Positions 24,331 to 36,607 of a stretch of 64,000 nt of DNA are shown here, in pieces. The notes below the pieces were generated by a model. It was not told the origin of the DNA. It saw only the letters and a program-made list of their open reading frames with translations, and did no database searches. Within the stretch, counting starts at the first letter, position 1. Each line of letters starts with the position of its first letter. A program made the position numbers and the translations under genes. Origin of the DNA: Garcia nutans (lineage: Eukaryota; Streptophyta; Magnoliopsida; Malpighiales; Euphorbiaceae); assembly GCA_947685225.1 (NCBI GenBank), contig CANTUV010000051.1, positions 3,224,001 to 3,288,000 of the forward strand. Direction: 5' to 3'.

Positions 24331-26311
24331 TATATAGTACCGTATATTATTCAATTTAATTGATTTTCAAGTTTTTTTTTATTGAATTGCTGGAATTAAA
24401 TTAATTGAGTATGATAAATATAGATGTAAATTAACTTTATTAAAATAAAATAAATCATTAATTAATAATTTTAAGTAGTGTGAAATGTAAAATAATTTTA
24501 TTAAAATAAAATAAAATATTACTTGATAGAATTTAAATTCTCGTAATAGTAAATGGTAAAATTTATAAATTAATTCTATCAAAAAAATTCATAAATTAAA
24601 CATGATTGAAAATTAATCATTTACCGACTCTTATTGATTCAAAATATTATATTATATTGTATTAATTCACTTGTCCTTGTTATATATATATATATATATA
24701 AACTAGCGAAAGCTAAGAAAGATTCTACAGTAATTTCAATTAAATAAAGTGCAGGTTCTTCTCAGAGCTCTATGCGATTTGTCTTGAAGAACAAATATAT
24801 AAATATCTTTCTTGTTTTTTCCTTTAAATTTTTAGTAGTTTAATAATCAAATCAAATTTTTATGTTATTTCCATTTCTATGTTAGACCTTGGCATTTAAT
24901 TAATACATACCTTTTAACACTAAAATGTTTCTTAAGAAATTATGTATATCTTTAAACCCTATTGTGAAGAAGATTCAGTTCAGACATATTGCCAGAAATT
25001 AAAAAAAAAAAAAAGAATAGTGGTGCTGATTTAAAATAACAAAATCATATTACATACATAAAATTAAATATCTTAAATCTATAATAAGCTAAAGGCAGTG
25101 CATTCTAGAAATCATATATTGTAAATTTTGAATTGAATTTATCTTGTATATATTCTAGACTTGTATATGTATTGGCCCATTCTCCAAAGGAATAAATAAA
25201 AAATGTTGTGTTTTTCGAAAATTTCTAGCGACTTTCATTTTCATATTCTTTTATCTTTGAAAAGTCATTTATATCTTAATTTTTTCAAGATTAACCAACA
25301 GAAATTAAATTAATTATGCTTTAAAATCAATTGGAAAACTGATCTTAATAATTAAATAGTATTGACTAAATCAGAGGCAACTTTAACATGAAGAAAATGT
25401 CAAATTCAACTTATATGTGCTCATATATAATATTCTATTACTATAGTTTTTAACAAATTTAAATGAATGATCACAATATCGAGTGCTTCTGTTTCTATAA
25501 TAGGAATTAGGAAGACTATAATTCGTTAATTAATTGAATATCTGGAAATTTTATATATTCGTTAATATAATAGGAATTTTTTCTGTATATTGTGATAATT
25601 AATTTTTTTTAGAATATTTTGTTCATCATCATTTATTTAGTAATGAAATTAATTAGAATATAGAATATTATTCAAATTGATACATTTTTGAAATTAGGAT
25701 GCAATAGAAAAAGTGATTTAAATTAAGAATAAATATGATAATTTTTGTCTTATTTTTTTCTTTTCATAAATTTATTTATCTGATTTAAAATTACATCAAC
25801 AACACGTGTTAGCAAGATCAAAAATTGGGAAGAAAACTCCTTACATAATGAGATTAACTCTTGAAGGCAAGGAAATAAATAACTATATATGTAACCCCAA
25901 AAAATAAATGCTATTGAAATCAAAGTTTTTGAAGCGTAAGAAATTGACAAAAACGCAGCAACTGAGCATTTGACAATTGTGCATTTGGTTTTGATTTTTA
26001 ATCTTTGCAAATAAAAATCAGAACTAGACAAGAAAATTCTATCAATTAACCAATGTAATAATAACATATCTTCTGCCCCAAGTTATACACTCTTCATTTC
26101 TATCTTTATCACCCACATATTTTTGAATCTCACCCAACAAACTAATTTTTGATCTTATATTGCTTCTAGATTTTAATGGTTATAGCCTATAGATATCACA
26201 ACTTGAATTAATTAAGAATTTAAAGTCAATGGAAAAGTGACATATAATCAAGTTTACGAGTCAAATAAATATTAAGGTCTCAGTTTGGTACAATTCAACT
26301 TTCCCAGCTTC
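24331..26311. other. AT-rich intergenic region upstream of a two-domain phytocyanin
   Basis: Includes a (TA)10 run at 24681-24700. A 105-codon minus-strand frame at 25750-26067 encodes hydrophobic sequence with no family resemblance and is probably chance. Promoter sequence of the 26384 gene should lie at the right end. Confidence 0.5.
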
Positions 26312-26319
26312 TATAAAAA
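26312..26319 (+). promoter_or_regulatory. TATA box TATAAAAA for the 26384 gene
   Basis: CTATAAAAATGG lies 72 bp upstream of the ATG, preceded by a less AT-rich stretch. Good TATA match and spacing. Confidence 0.55.
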
Positions 26320-26383
26320 TGGTTAAAATTAAGCTTAATTGACAATTAATCTCTCCCAAAACCCACAACCACTTGTTAAAAAC

Positions 26384-27913
26384 ATGGCTAAGATAGTGAT
26401 TAGTTCAGCCATTTTAGCCATTGCAATTGCTTCGCTTATGCACATTAGTGTAGCAAAGACACTTGTTGTTGGGGACGAGTTAGGATGGCTAGTGCCTCCT
26501 GGTGGTGACCTTGCTTATGCTACTTGGGCCGCCATTAATACCTTCACTGTTGGCGACGTTCTGAGTAAGAATATAAAAAATCCAATGACTTTCATAAGAT
26601 AGACATTCGATCGCTGAGTTAATTATCTTAATTTATCTTACTTCTTTAATTTTTTTAGTGTTCAATTTCACAACTGGACTTCAGGATGTAGCCATGGTCA
26701 CAAAAGAAGCATATGTGATCTGCAATTCAACAAACCCAGTTTCAATTAAGACAACTGGTCCTGCAAATTTTACTTTAGATGCTGCTGGTGTATACTTTTT
26801 TATTAGTACAATGGACAAACACTGCGCATTGGGCCAAAGGTTAGCCATCTATGTAACTGCTCCTGGACCCAATCCAGCTCCTCATCATCCTCCTACAGCC
26901 CCTTCACCTGTCTTGCCCAGTGCCTCATTGATCTACACAGTCGGCGGTGGCTTGGGTTGGCTTGTCCCTCCAGGTGGTGCACTTGCTTACATGACTTGGG
27001 CCTATAATAAGACTTTCTTGGTTAGCGACATTCTAGGTAAAGTCATTGATTTTGCATGAATATTAGTTAATTTCTTGACTTTTTTTAGAATGAAAATTTT
27101 AAAATAAAATAAAAATTATTATGTAATTCTTAAACTTATTCCTTTTTGTCTATTAAGCCTCCAAATTTTTATTTATTTATATCAAGCTTTCAAATATTTT
27201 TTTATATATTGAGAATCATATTTTTATGATAAAAATAAAATTTGTAAGAAATTTACAATTTAAAAATATAAAAAAATAATATTTTAATTATGAATTTTTT
27301 GAAAGAAAAAAATTATGAGGGAGAGTATTTGAATATAAAAGCTAATTACTTGTCAAAGTTATAAAAAGAAAAGACTCATATATGCTTTTATTTTTTATAA
27401 AACTTGTATATAGTAAGCAATGTACGTAATGTTTTGAAAAACAATATAGTTTCCACTGTTAATACTTTCATTAATAACATTTTCATGGACATTTTGGTTA
27501 TGTAATTAATAGTTCAAAATTTATTTACAGTTTTTAGCTTCGTGAATGGACTACAAGATGTTGCCTTAGTGACGAAGGAAGCCTACGAGGCATGTAACAC
27601 TAATAACACAATCAAAGTTTGGTCTACAAGCCCTGTAAAGATTTTACTCAATACAAGTGGTGATTATTTCTTCACTTCCACCTACCCAAATCACTGCGAC
27701 TTGGGCCAAAAGCTTGCCATTAGAGTGGTTAACGCTACTGCCACAGGGCTCCCACCACCGTCTTCTAGCATTGCCCAGCCACCGTCAACAACCACTAGTA
27801 GTCCTGTGACAGAGGGTCCTGCTTCTCCTACGCCAATTAGCTCAGCCCCATCTCAAGTTACTTTTGGATTCCTTATTACCCTTTTGTCCATTGCTATGGA
27901 CTCATTGTTTTAG
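26384..27913 (+). CDS. Two-domain phytocyanin-like protein lacking copper ligands in both domains
   Basis: Three exons: 26384-26564, 26659-27036, 27531-27913; both introns are phase 1 with GT-AG ends. About 313 residues. I chose the ATG at 26384 (AACATGGCT) over an in-frame ATG 45 nt earlier because it starts a clean signal peptide ending HISVA. Domain 1: LVVGDELGWLVPPGG ... GDVL, then exon 2 FNFTTGLQDVAMV and YFFISTMDKHCALGQ. After a short Pro-rich linker (PGPNPAPHHPPTAPSP), domain 2: YTVGGGLGWLVPPGG ... SDIL, then exon 3 GLQDVALV and YFFTSTYPNHCDLGQ. In both domains the first His is Gln and the ligand Cys is Ser; disulphide Cys residues, second His and Gln remain. Copper binding is therefore unlikely, as in early-nodulin-like proteins. 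The C-terminus is Ser/Thr/Pro-rich with a hydrophobic GPI-type end (FLITLLSIAMDSLF). A Copia element begins 16 bp after the stop. Confidence 0.87.
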
Positions 27914-27924
27914 AGTGATTAGTT

Positions 27925-27929
27925 AAAAT
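27925..27929 (+). repeat. Left target-site duplication AAAAT of the Copia element
   Basis: AAAAT immediately before the 5' LTR is repeated at 32561-32565 immediately after the 3' LTR. Confidence 0.9.
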
Positions 27930-28248
27930 TGTTGAATTCACGTGTTAAGATTGCTGCTATTTAATTTTTATTATAGCTTTTGTGTTTAATTTTATTTTCT
28001 GTTGATAAATTTGAATAAGTCTCCTTGATTATAGGAGCTTTAGTTATCTAATATTTGTTAGCAGATATTCAGCATTCTTTTAGAACCAATTCCCTCTATT
28101 TTTGGACATAAGTTTCTGTATTTAAACCAGTAAGGTTAAGCTTAATATAATAATCTTTTCTGTCTTCAATTTCTGCTGTCCAATAGCTTCCTCTTCTTTC
28201 AGTTTATATCTCTTGATCTTCTAAAATTTATTGTTCTTATCACTAACA
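27930..28248 (+). mobile_element. 5' LTR of a young Copia element
   Basis: 319 bp, TGTTGAATTC ... CACTAACA. Compared base by base with 32242-32560 it has six substitutions and no indels (about 1.9%), so the insertion is recent on an evolutionary scale. It should contain promoter and polyadenylation signals and may now end transcripts of the phytocyanin gene just upstream. Confidence 0.95.
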
Positions 28249-28250
28249 AT

Positions 28251-28262
28251 TGGTATCAGAGC
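28251..28262 (+). other. Primer-binding site of the Copia element
   Basis: TGGTATCAGAGC, complementary to the 3' end of initiator methionine tRNA, two bases after the 5' LTR. It primes minus-strand DNA synthesis in this family. Confidence 0.9.
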
Positions 28263-28300
28263 TGTCTTCTTGAGGGATCTGTGAGGTTATTTGTGTTAAA

Positions 28301-31300
28301 ATGGAAGGAGAATCTAGTTTTTCAGTTGCTGTACCACCAGTCTTTGATGGAGACAATTATCAGATGTGGGCAGTTCGTATGGAGACTTATCTGGAGGCTT
28401 TGGACCTTTGGGAAGCTGTAGAAGAGGATTATGAAGTTCCTACTCTTCCAGCAAATCCTACTGTGGCACAGATTAAAGCACAAAAGGAAAAGAAGACAAG
28501 AAAATCAAAGGCAAAATCTTGCCTATTTGCAGCTGTATCTGAGACGATTTTCACACGAATTATGTCCCTGAAGTCAGCAAAGGAAATCTGGGATTATCTC
28601 AAGGTTGAGTATGCAGGAGATGAGAGGATTCGTGGAATGAAAGTCTTGAATTTGATAAGAGACTTTGAGCTGCAAAGGATGAAGGAGTCTAAGTCAGTGA
28701 AAAAATATACTGACAGACTACTCAGCATTGTCAACAAAGTGAGATTGCTTGGTTCTGAGTTTAAAGACTCTAGAATCGTGGAAAAACTTCTTGTTACTGT
28801 TCCAGAGAAGTTTGAAGCTACCATTACTACTCTGGAAAACACCAAGGATCTGTCAAAGATTCCACTTGCAGAGCTCTTGAATGCTTTACAAGCACAAGAG
28901 CAAAGGAGGTCCATGAGGCAAGAAGGTGTGATTGAAGGTGCTTTGGCTGCCAAGCATCAAGATAATAGCAGGAATAAAAAGAAGAAAAATTCTAAAAATC
29001 AGTCAAAGAGTGGAGGAAATTCTGCAGGCAAAGAAGGAAATGCCAAGAAATCCTATTCACCTTGCCACCATTGTGGGAAGAAAGGTCATCCACCATCCAA
29101 ATGTTGGAGGAGGCCGGATGCCAAATGTTCCAGATGCAATCAGCTTGGACATGAAGCTGTGATTTGCAAAGTCAAAGATCAGGTGCAAGAAGTAGATGCC
29201 CAAGTAGCAGATTGTGAAGAGGAGCAACTATTCGTAGCCACTTGTCTTGTAGCAAGTCATTCTAGTGACAGATGGCTCATCGATAGTGCTTGCACCAACC
29301 ACATGACCTTTGACAGAGATCTTTTCAAGGAGCTGGATACATCTTTCATTGCCAAAGTAAAGATTGGTAATGGAGAATATCTTGCAACAAAAGGGAAAGA
29401 CACAGTTGCAATAGCTTCTTCTACAGGTACAAAGTTTATTTCAGATGTTTTGTTTGTACCTGAAATTGATCAAAATCTCTTAAGTGTTGGTCAGTTATTG
29501 GAAAAAGGCTATAAATTGTTGTTTGAGAACAAGCAGTGTTTGATCAGCGATGTTAATGGCAAACTTTTGTTCCAAATCAAAATGAAGGGAAAAAGTTTTG
29601 CTCTTAATCCAATGGAAACAGAACAGTTGGCCTTTAATTCCAGAACTAGTACCACTGAAATTTGGCACAAAAGACTTGGACATTTTCACCATCAAGGATT
29701 GCTTCAAATGCAATCGAAGGAGCTGGTTGAAGGTCTTTTAGACATTGATAATAACATGCCTCCTTGTCATGCTTGTAATTTTGGAAAGCAACATAGGCAA
29801 CCATTCCCTAACCAAGCACGAAGAGCTTCGAAAAAATTGCAGCTGATTCATACTGATCTTTGCGGCCCTCAAAGAACACCATCATTAAATGGTAATCTCT
29901 ATTATATAATTTTTATAGATGATCTAACAAGAATGTGCTGGATTTTCTTGTTGAAGCAAAAATCAGAAGTTGCTGGTGTATTTTGGAAATTTAAAGCCAA
30001 AGTTGAAAATGAAAGTGGATGCAAAATTCAGATTCTGAGATCTGATAATGGCAAGGAGTACACTTCAGAAACCTTTAATAGGTTTTGTGAAGAGGCAGGA
30101 ATTGAGCATCAATTGACAGCTCCGTACACTCCTCAACAGAATGGAGTCAGTGAAAGGAGGAACAGATTCATAATGGAGATGACAAGATGTATGATTCATG
30201 AGAAAAATCTTCCAAAAAGCTTTTGGGGAGAGGCTGCACACACTGCAGTATTCTTGTAAAATCGGATTTCAACAAAAGCAGTGAAGGATCAAACACCATT
30301 TGAAGCTTGGTATGGTTATAAACCTTCTTTAAAATTTCTTAAAGTTTTTGGCTGCCTTTGTTTCACTTACGTTCCACAGGTCAAGCGTGATAAGCTTGAC
30401 AAAAAGGCAGAAGCTGGCATATTTATTGGGTATAGCACTGTATCAAAAGTGTACAGGGTTTTTCTACCACAAACTGGACGTGTTATTGTGAGTCGAGATG
30501 TTCATTTTGTTGAAAATGAGCAATGGAATTGGAAGGACTCTACCATGATACGCCAGATTTCCAGTGCACCAAAAAATTCCACTATTGGCAGTATGTTAGA
30601 AGAACCCGAAGATGAAGTGCAAGATGCTTCAACTGATGATGCACCTGTCAGAGGTACAAGGCTGCTATCTGATATTTATCAGAGGTGTAATGTAGCTATT
30701 TACGAGCCTGCAGGTTATCTTGATGCAAAAAACAGTCAACATTGGATGGCTGCAATGAAGGAGGAGCTTTCGATGATCGAGAAAAATAAAACCTGGGAGC
30801 TGGTTGATAGACCTCTTGACAGAAAGGTAATTGGAGTAAGATGGGTGTTCAGAACAAAACAAAATTCTGATGGTTCAGTTAACAAATTCAAAGCAAGACT
30901 TGTTGTGAAGGGTTATGCACAAGTTTTTGGGGTTGACTATTCGGATACATTTGCACCTGTTGCTAGGCTTGACACTGTAAGATTGTTGCTTGCACTTGCT
31001 GCTCAAAAGAATTGGAAAGTATTCCAATTAGACATTAAATCGGCATTCTTAAATGGTTTTTTGCAAGAAGAAATTTTCGTCGAGCAACCTGAAGGTTTTG
31101 TGAGCAGAGGCAACGAAGACAAAGTTTACTTGCTAAAAAAAGCTCTATACGGCCTAAAACAGGCTCCACGAGCATGGTATAGCAGAATTGATGATCATTT
31201 GGTGAATCTTGGCTTTAAAAAAAGTCAATCTGAGCTCACGCTGTATGTTAAGCATGAAGGTATAAACACCTTAATCATCTCTCTTTATGTTGATGATTTA

Positions 31301-32230
31301 TTAATTACAGGGAGCAATCTTGATCAAGTTAATCAGTTCAAACTTGAGATGAAAAAGGTCTTTGAAATGACAGACCTTGGTCTGATGTCATATTTCCTTG
31401 GCATTGAGATCACACAAAGTCAATATGAAGTGTTCATTTGTCAAAAAAAATATGCAAAAGAGATACTTAAAAAATTTCAGATGGAAGATTGCAAAGCAAT
31501 GAATACTCCTATGAATCAAAAGGAGAAGCTGGTCAAAGATGATAGATTTGCCAAAGTTAATGAAGTTGATTTCAGAAGTTTGATAGGTTGTCTAATGTAC
31601 TTAACAACAACCTGACCTGATATCTTGAATGCTGTAAGTATTCTCTCCAGGTTTATGCATTGTCCCAATGAATCTCATATTGGAGCTGCAAAGAGAGTTA
31701 TTAGATATGTCAAAGGGACATGGAATTATGGAGTAAAGTTTTCAAAGCACAAAGAATTGAAGTTAATTGGCTTCTCTGACAGTGATTGGGGTGGCTCAAC
31801 TGATGACATGAAGAGTACATCTGGTTACTATTTTTGTCTTGGATCAGGTATGTTTTCTTGGAGCTCGAAGAAGCAAGAAACAGTAGCTCAATCTACTGCT
31901 GAGGCAGAATTTATAGCTGCAACAGCAGCAGTAAACCAAGCTCTCTGGTTAAGGAAGATCCTTACTGATCTAAACATGGAGCAGAAGCAAAGTACAGAGA
32001 TACTAGTTGACAACCAAGCAGCTATTGCAATCTCCAATAATTCAGTTTTTCATGGAAAGACTAAGCATTTCAACATTAAGCTATTCTTTGTTCGAGAAGT
32101 TCAGAAGAGTGGAGATGTGTCTCTTTGTTACTGCAGATTTGAAGATCAAGTTGCAGATGTCTTTACCAAACCTCTACCACTTAGCAAGTTTGAAAGCTTT
32201 AGAAAGAAGCTTGGAGTTTGCAGCATCTAA
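28301..32230 (+). pseudogene. Copia gag-pol polyprotein with two nonsense codons
   Basis: One frame of 1309 codons with no frameshift, interrupted by TAA at codon 653 (30257-30259) and TGA at codon 1105 (31613-31615). Domains in order: UBN2-type gag from residue 1; two CCHC zinc knuckles from residue 255 (CHHCGKKGH, CSRCNQLGH); protease with D328-S-A (the usual third residue is Gly); GAG-pre-integrase with WHKRLGH; integrase with D519, D582 and E618 (35 residues between the last two, as expected) and its zinc-binding His/Cys upstream; reverse transcriptase with the Y996-V-D-D box; RNase H with the D1160 region (DSDWGG) and STAEAE. The first stop lies at the integrase/RT junction, the second in the RT connection, so neither integrase core nor RT box is altered. 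The frame is otherwise well preserved, in line with the low LTR divergence. Confidence 0.93.
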
Positions 32231-32241
32231 ACAAGGAGGAG
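32231..32241 (+). other. Polypurine tract of the Copia element
   Basis: ACAAGGAGGAG directly before the 3' LTR, the expected position of the plus-strand primer. Confidence 0.8.
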
Positions 32242-32560
32242 TGTTGAATTCACGAGTTAAGATTGCTGCTATTTAATTTTTATTATAGCTTTTGTGTTTA
32301 ATTTTATTTTCTGTTGATAAATTTGAATAAGTCTCCTTGATTATAGGAGCTTTAGTTATCTGATATTTGTTAGCAGATATTTAGCATTCTTTTAGAACCA
32401 ATTCCCTCTATTTTTGGACATAAATTTCTGTATTTAAACCAGAAAGGTTAAGCTTAATATAATAATCTTTTCTGTCTTCAATTTCTGCTGTCCAATAGCT
32501 TCCTCTTCTTTCAGTTTATATCTCTTGATCTTTTAAAATTTATTGTTCTTATCACTAACA
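32242..32560 (+). mobile_element. 3' LTR of the young Copia element
   Basis: 319 bp, same length and ends as 27930-28248, followed by the AAAAT duplication at 32561-32565. Confidence 0.95.
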
Positions 32561-32565
32561 AAAAT

Positions 32566-34900
32566 ATTATTATGTTTATTGATTCATATTTTTGTTTTGC
32601 TGAGCGTTGACCATGTCCACTATATTGATTTGTCACTATATTAACTTATGTTGTTTTGCTTGAGATGTTGTTGATATTCTTTTTGAGCCATGAATTTGTA
32701 GATTTCACTCTGTTATATTGTTATTTTTGATTTATTTTGATCATCTATAATCCTCTAAGGAAGTGATGGATGCTTCCTGGGTATGGACTGGATGTAGTAT
32801 CTTTGACCTATAAGATTAACGAACAACCGTGGAGTTGAGTTTGGGCTTGGTAAGGCCTCTCCCAGGCCCGTGCCTAAACTATTGGGCTTTATCCCTAAAA
32901 ATTCTAAAGGAAAAAAGATTATCAATTTTGAGAGAGAACATTTTAACGAGAAAAAAAAAGAAAAAAAAATGTGGATTGAATTTAGCCTTGTGGTGGATGG
33001 CATATTAGTTTTACCCTCGTGTTCTAATTCACTGGACAGGTGACAAATATGTATCACATAACACTATAAAAAATAGATACATGTATAGATGCTTGGATTT
33101 TCACCCATCTAATTTGGTCTGAAATATTAAAAGATGGGGCAAAATGAGACAACTGGCCAAGCGAGTTCTCGAAACATTTTGGGCCTGCCTACCTTTCAAA
33201 GGGATTTTGCCTAAGCTCGAAGCATAGGCAACTTCATTTGTGGCTAGATGAATTCACCATAGTTTTGGCGAATTCACCATTTGCTTCATGCAGCAGTGAA
33301 ATATGACTTCGGACATGATCTGGGATATGGACTAGGAACGTGCTGAAACAACAGAGAACAGATACAAGCACTTTTCAAACATGATAAGTGGAAAAAGGAG
33401 AGAGAAAACCAAAAAAAAAAGGGGTAAGAAAAGATCATTAGTAATCAATATTGAGCATTCATCGAGCATTCAGAAAATCTATATGAGGAAAAAGAACATT
33501 TACTAAAAGCATCAACAAACACTAATCCTAACATCTATACCTTTGGATTGCAGACATTTTAAAGCTAATTGGGTGGAGAGTTTCTGCAGGCTGGGATTCA
33601 AATATGATACAATCATTTAAAAATTAGTAGTAGTCAATAATGCAAGTTTGTCTTTTATGCTTTAGAATTAGGTCCCTCTAACTTAGAATGACCAGATAGG
33701 ATCATAAGAATCAATATTATTGTTGTTGATGCCATAATCATATGTTATAAGTTAGTCTAATATTTAACACTTAGAATTTTTATTATTTTACGTACTTTCC
33801 TACTCATTATGATTGTTACTGTCACTTAATATTCTTGTCTTCTTACATAATTTTTTTTTAACATAATTTTTTTTATACATCACGTTAGTTCATAATTTTT
33901 TTTATACATCACGTTAGTTAATCTAAATTATATACAATACATAATAAATCAAACATAATTACAAACACTCAATCTAGATTATATTTTAGAAGAAACATGA
34001 TTAGATTGTTCACCAAGGATTACTTTTGGTTTCTTTCATGTTGTCTTTGTAAACAATGGCGTGCTTATGGCAAACTTATAATCGATTGCTTTGGCAAATT
34101 CACCATAAGTATGACATAAACGCCATTGTCCTTCTTTGTCGTGGCTTTTGTTTAGTTTACTGGCGCAAATGCGTAATTTTTATATTTTTCATACTAGTGT
34201 TGATTTAATTTGCTTCCATGTTTTGTGAATAGAAATTAAATTTGTAGTATTTTATTTCATTTATGTTAAATGTGTTTATGTGAATATTTAATTTGATATA
34301 GTTGAGAATGAATATGTATATATTTCATTTTTAATGTTTTGCTTATAATATTTTGTTATTATGCCTGTTTTAATTATTTTGTTATTATAATAGAGCTTCT
34401 ATTTTAGGTTCTGGTATGTAATTATTTTTAGTTCAGTTCATTTTTAAGTTATTTCAAGGATTATAAAGATATATACTAAATATATTTATTTATTATACTA
34501 AACTATTTTTTCATGTACTGTATGAATTTTTAACGGAGTTATTTATTTAATATTACATCTTTATCAATGCATGTTAGTATAGTAATACTTTAATAATTAA
34601 AAAAAATAAAATAGCACTAAGAAACGGGTTCCAATAAATTGAGTTTTTCTTCATGTTAACCCAACTTTTTGAATCCAATAAGATAATTGGAGATTTTTTA
34701 AGAATTGAGTTATCTTTCCTTTATTTATTTCTTGATGTGAGCAGGTCGAATGGAGTCAATACTTGGTGCAGACTGATAATATCAAAATGGGTAGACTAAA
34801 CAAATGATCCTCTGGGAAGAGGGTCAACTTGATTCTTTAGTACTGGGTTTTGATGATGGCAAATTACTAATACTAAAGTCAAGTGATCTAAATATGGTGT
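32566..34900. other. Intergenic DNA with no assigned gene
   Basis: Moderately AT-rich. The stretch 32740-33330 is GC-richer (for example GGCCTCTCCCAGGCCCG) and may be an old unidentified repeat. A 29-30-bp direct duplication (CATAATTTTTTTTATACATC plus flanks) occupies about 33862-33920. No credible ORF. Confidence 0.5.
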
Positions 34901-34904
34901 TCTT

Positions 34905-35029
34905 TGCATGCTTACTAATATTAGTTTATGTAGTTGTAAACCAAATAAGATTTCTCTATCTAATGGGCTTAAATTGATAGATGAAGCCAATCATTACATG
35001 CCTGATCCAAAAAAATTAAGAAGACTATT
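34905..35029 (+). pseudogene. Old Copia RT fragment, left part of a split gene
   Basis: Plus-strand translation gives CKPNKISLSNGLKLIDEA, then YMPDPKKLRRL, the conserved end of Copia RT before the RNase H connection. It is interrupted by the LTR element at 35030 and the same frame resumes at 39715 once one copy of the CTATT duplication is discounted. The upstream end is unclear. Confidence 0.7.
35025..35029 (+). repeat. Left target-site duplication CTATT
   Basis: CTATT before the LTR at 35030 matches CTATT at 39715-39719 after the other LTR. Confidence 0.85.
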
Positions 35030-36350
35030 TGTTGGCCCTATGCATGGCATCAAAAAGGGGGTTGAATTGGTGTTATTTGATATGCAATGGAAAATTGAAA
35101 AATTTTGCTAAGAAATAAAAAGGAGTTTGAGGAAAGAAGAATAAATACCAAGATTTATAGTAATTCGGGTGTTAACTACCTCTACATCCACTCTCTAACC
35201 TTAATTGGGTATTTTACCAATCTTCAAGCTTTGCAAGCTCACTCTCTACTTGGTGTTTAAAGCTAACACTGAACTTAGTATTTTTTAGCTATCACAAACC
35301 TAAACAAGAGTTTTCCTCAGGCTAACTTTCAAATCCTTAACAAGTATTTTTCCTAAAGGCTAAAACTTAAATCTTTTACAAGAGTTTTGTCTTAAGCTAA
35401 CTCTCAACCTAAGTATTTAAGGCTCACACTAAACCTTACAATAGTATTTAAGGCTAACACTCATCCTTACATGAAAAATAAAAAACTTTTAAGGCTCAAG
35501 AATTAAAATTACAAGAATTTGGACACTGTAAGCACATTCTTCATCACTTGGAGCCTTGTTTGAGGTTGTATTTATAGTTCTTAAAGCAATTCTGCCCATT
35601 GGTGAAGTGAGTAGAAAAGTCCAACTCCAACAGCCATAAAATCTTCTTGGATTTCTGTGTCAGATAGTTGTCGCGGTTGTGAGATCTTTTTTTATAGTCT
35701 TGAACTTTATATTTATAACGACCGATTGATACGTGGCTTTTTCTAATTGGTTTTTCAACTATCTGTTGAAGCCTACCAATGGCTTTTTCTCATTGATACG
35801 CTCATCTCCCTAGCTATTGCAATCTTCATGTTGTGGTCAAATGCTTCAGCATGATGGCTTTTGGAGTCATGTCTTATGGATGTTACGGTCGCACTTCTTT
35901 AAGGTCGCGATCGGATGGGGCACTTTTCTTTAAGAAAGTCACTGTTATGTCCACCACAATGTCCACTATCTGTTTTGAGTTCTAGCCTTAGCATGGTCTC
36001 TATCACGGGGCTCTTGGGTGTAGTCATGGGATGCATTGTCAATAGTGATGTGAATAATGCATATTTTCACCGTAGAGGTTGCGACACCCTTTAGTGTGGT
36101 CGCTATCTCATTTTAGCGGTCGCAATTTATTTGGGTGAGGTCATGAGAGCCTCCTTAGAGACCGTTACACTCAGGTTAGTGACCATTATTGACAAGTTTT
36201 TCAGCATAACTTAGAACTTCAAGTTTCTTACATTTCATCTCATTCTAAGTTATTTTAAAATGTAGCATATAGACACTCAATAAAGTCATTATAACACTTC
36301 AATTTGTTTACTATGATCAAAATCAAGATTGAGCTAAACTTAGGCCAACA
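35030..36350 (-). mobile_element. 3' LTR (minus-strand element) of a gag-only LTR retrotransposon
   Basis: About 1321 bp from TGTTGGCCC to AGGCCAACA. It aligns along its length with 38390-39714, with many substitutions (roughly one in ten in the first 145 bp by eye), so the insertion is old. Rich in GTCGC-type CpG words. Confidence 0.88.
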
Positions 36351-36364
36351 ATCTCCCTTTTTTT
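36351..36364 (-). other. Polypurine tract of the gag-only element
   Basis: On the minus strand AAAAAAAGGGAGAT immediately precedes the 3' LTR. Confidence 0.7.
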
Positions 36365-36607
36365 CATTTTGGCAATCAAATTGAATTTGAAAAAAAAAAT
36401 ATTCAACACAAATATACAATAGTCTCCCCTTAAACAAATAACATAATAACTTATCACAAAATTATAAACTCCCCGAATCAAATTGTAATATTGCAAGGAT
36501 GATTTTTAAATTCATCACATTCTCTCCCTCTTTGCTAAAATTCAAAAAGAGGGATAGAGGGATGAAGAGCAATCAAACAACTAAATAGAGATTATGAGAA
36601 ATGAGAA

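Larger units (their letters stand above)
27930..32560 (+). mobile_element. Complete Ty1/Copia LTR retrotransposon
   Basis: 4631 bp with two 319-bp LTRs, a primer-binding site, one long gag-pol frame, a polypurine tract and a 5-bp target duplication AAAAT. The structure is complete, but two nonsense codons interrupt the polyprotein, so it would need proteins from a relative to move. It sits in the 3' UTR region of the two-domain phytocyanin, in the same orientation. Confidence 0.95.

Noticed and set aside
25750..26067. 105-codon minus-strand frame upstream of a phytocyanin
   Set aside because: Longest open stretch in that spacer but no recognisable motif. Composition follows the local A/T runs.
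28594..28953. 119-codon minus-strand frame inside the Copia element
   Set aside because: Antisense shadow of the conserved gag frame.
32755..33057. 100-codon minus-strand frame after the Copia element
   Set aside because: No family resemblance; lies in unassigned repeat-like DNA. Could be part of an old element but cannot be supported as a gene.
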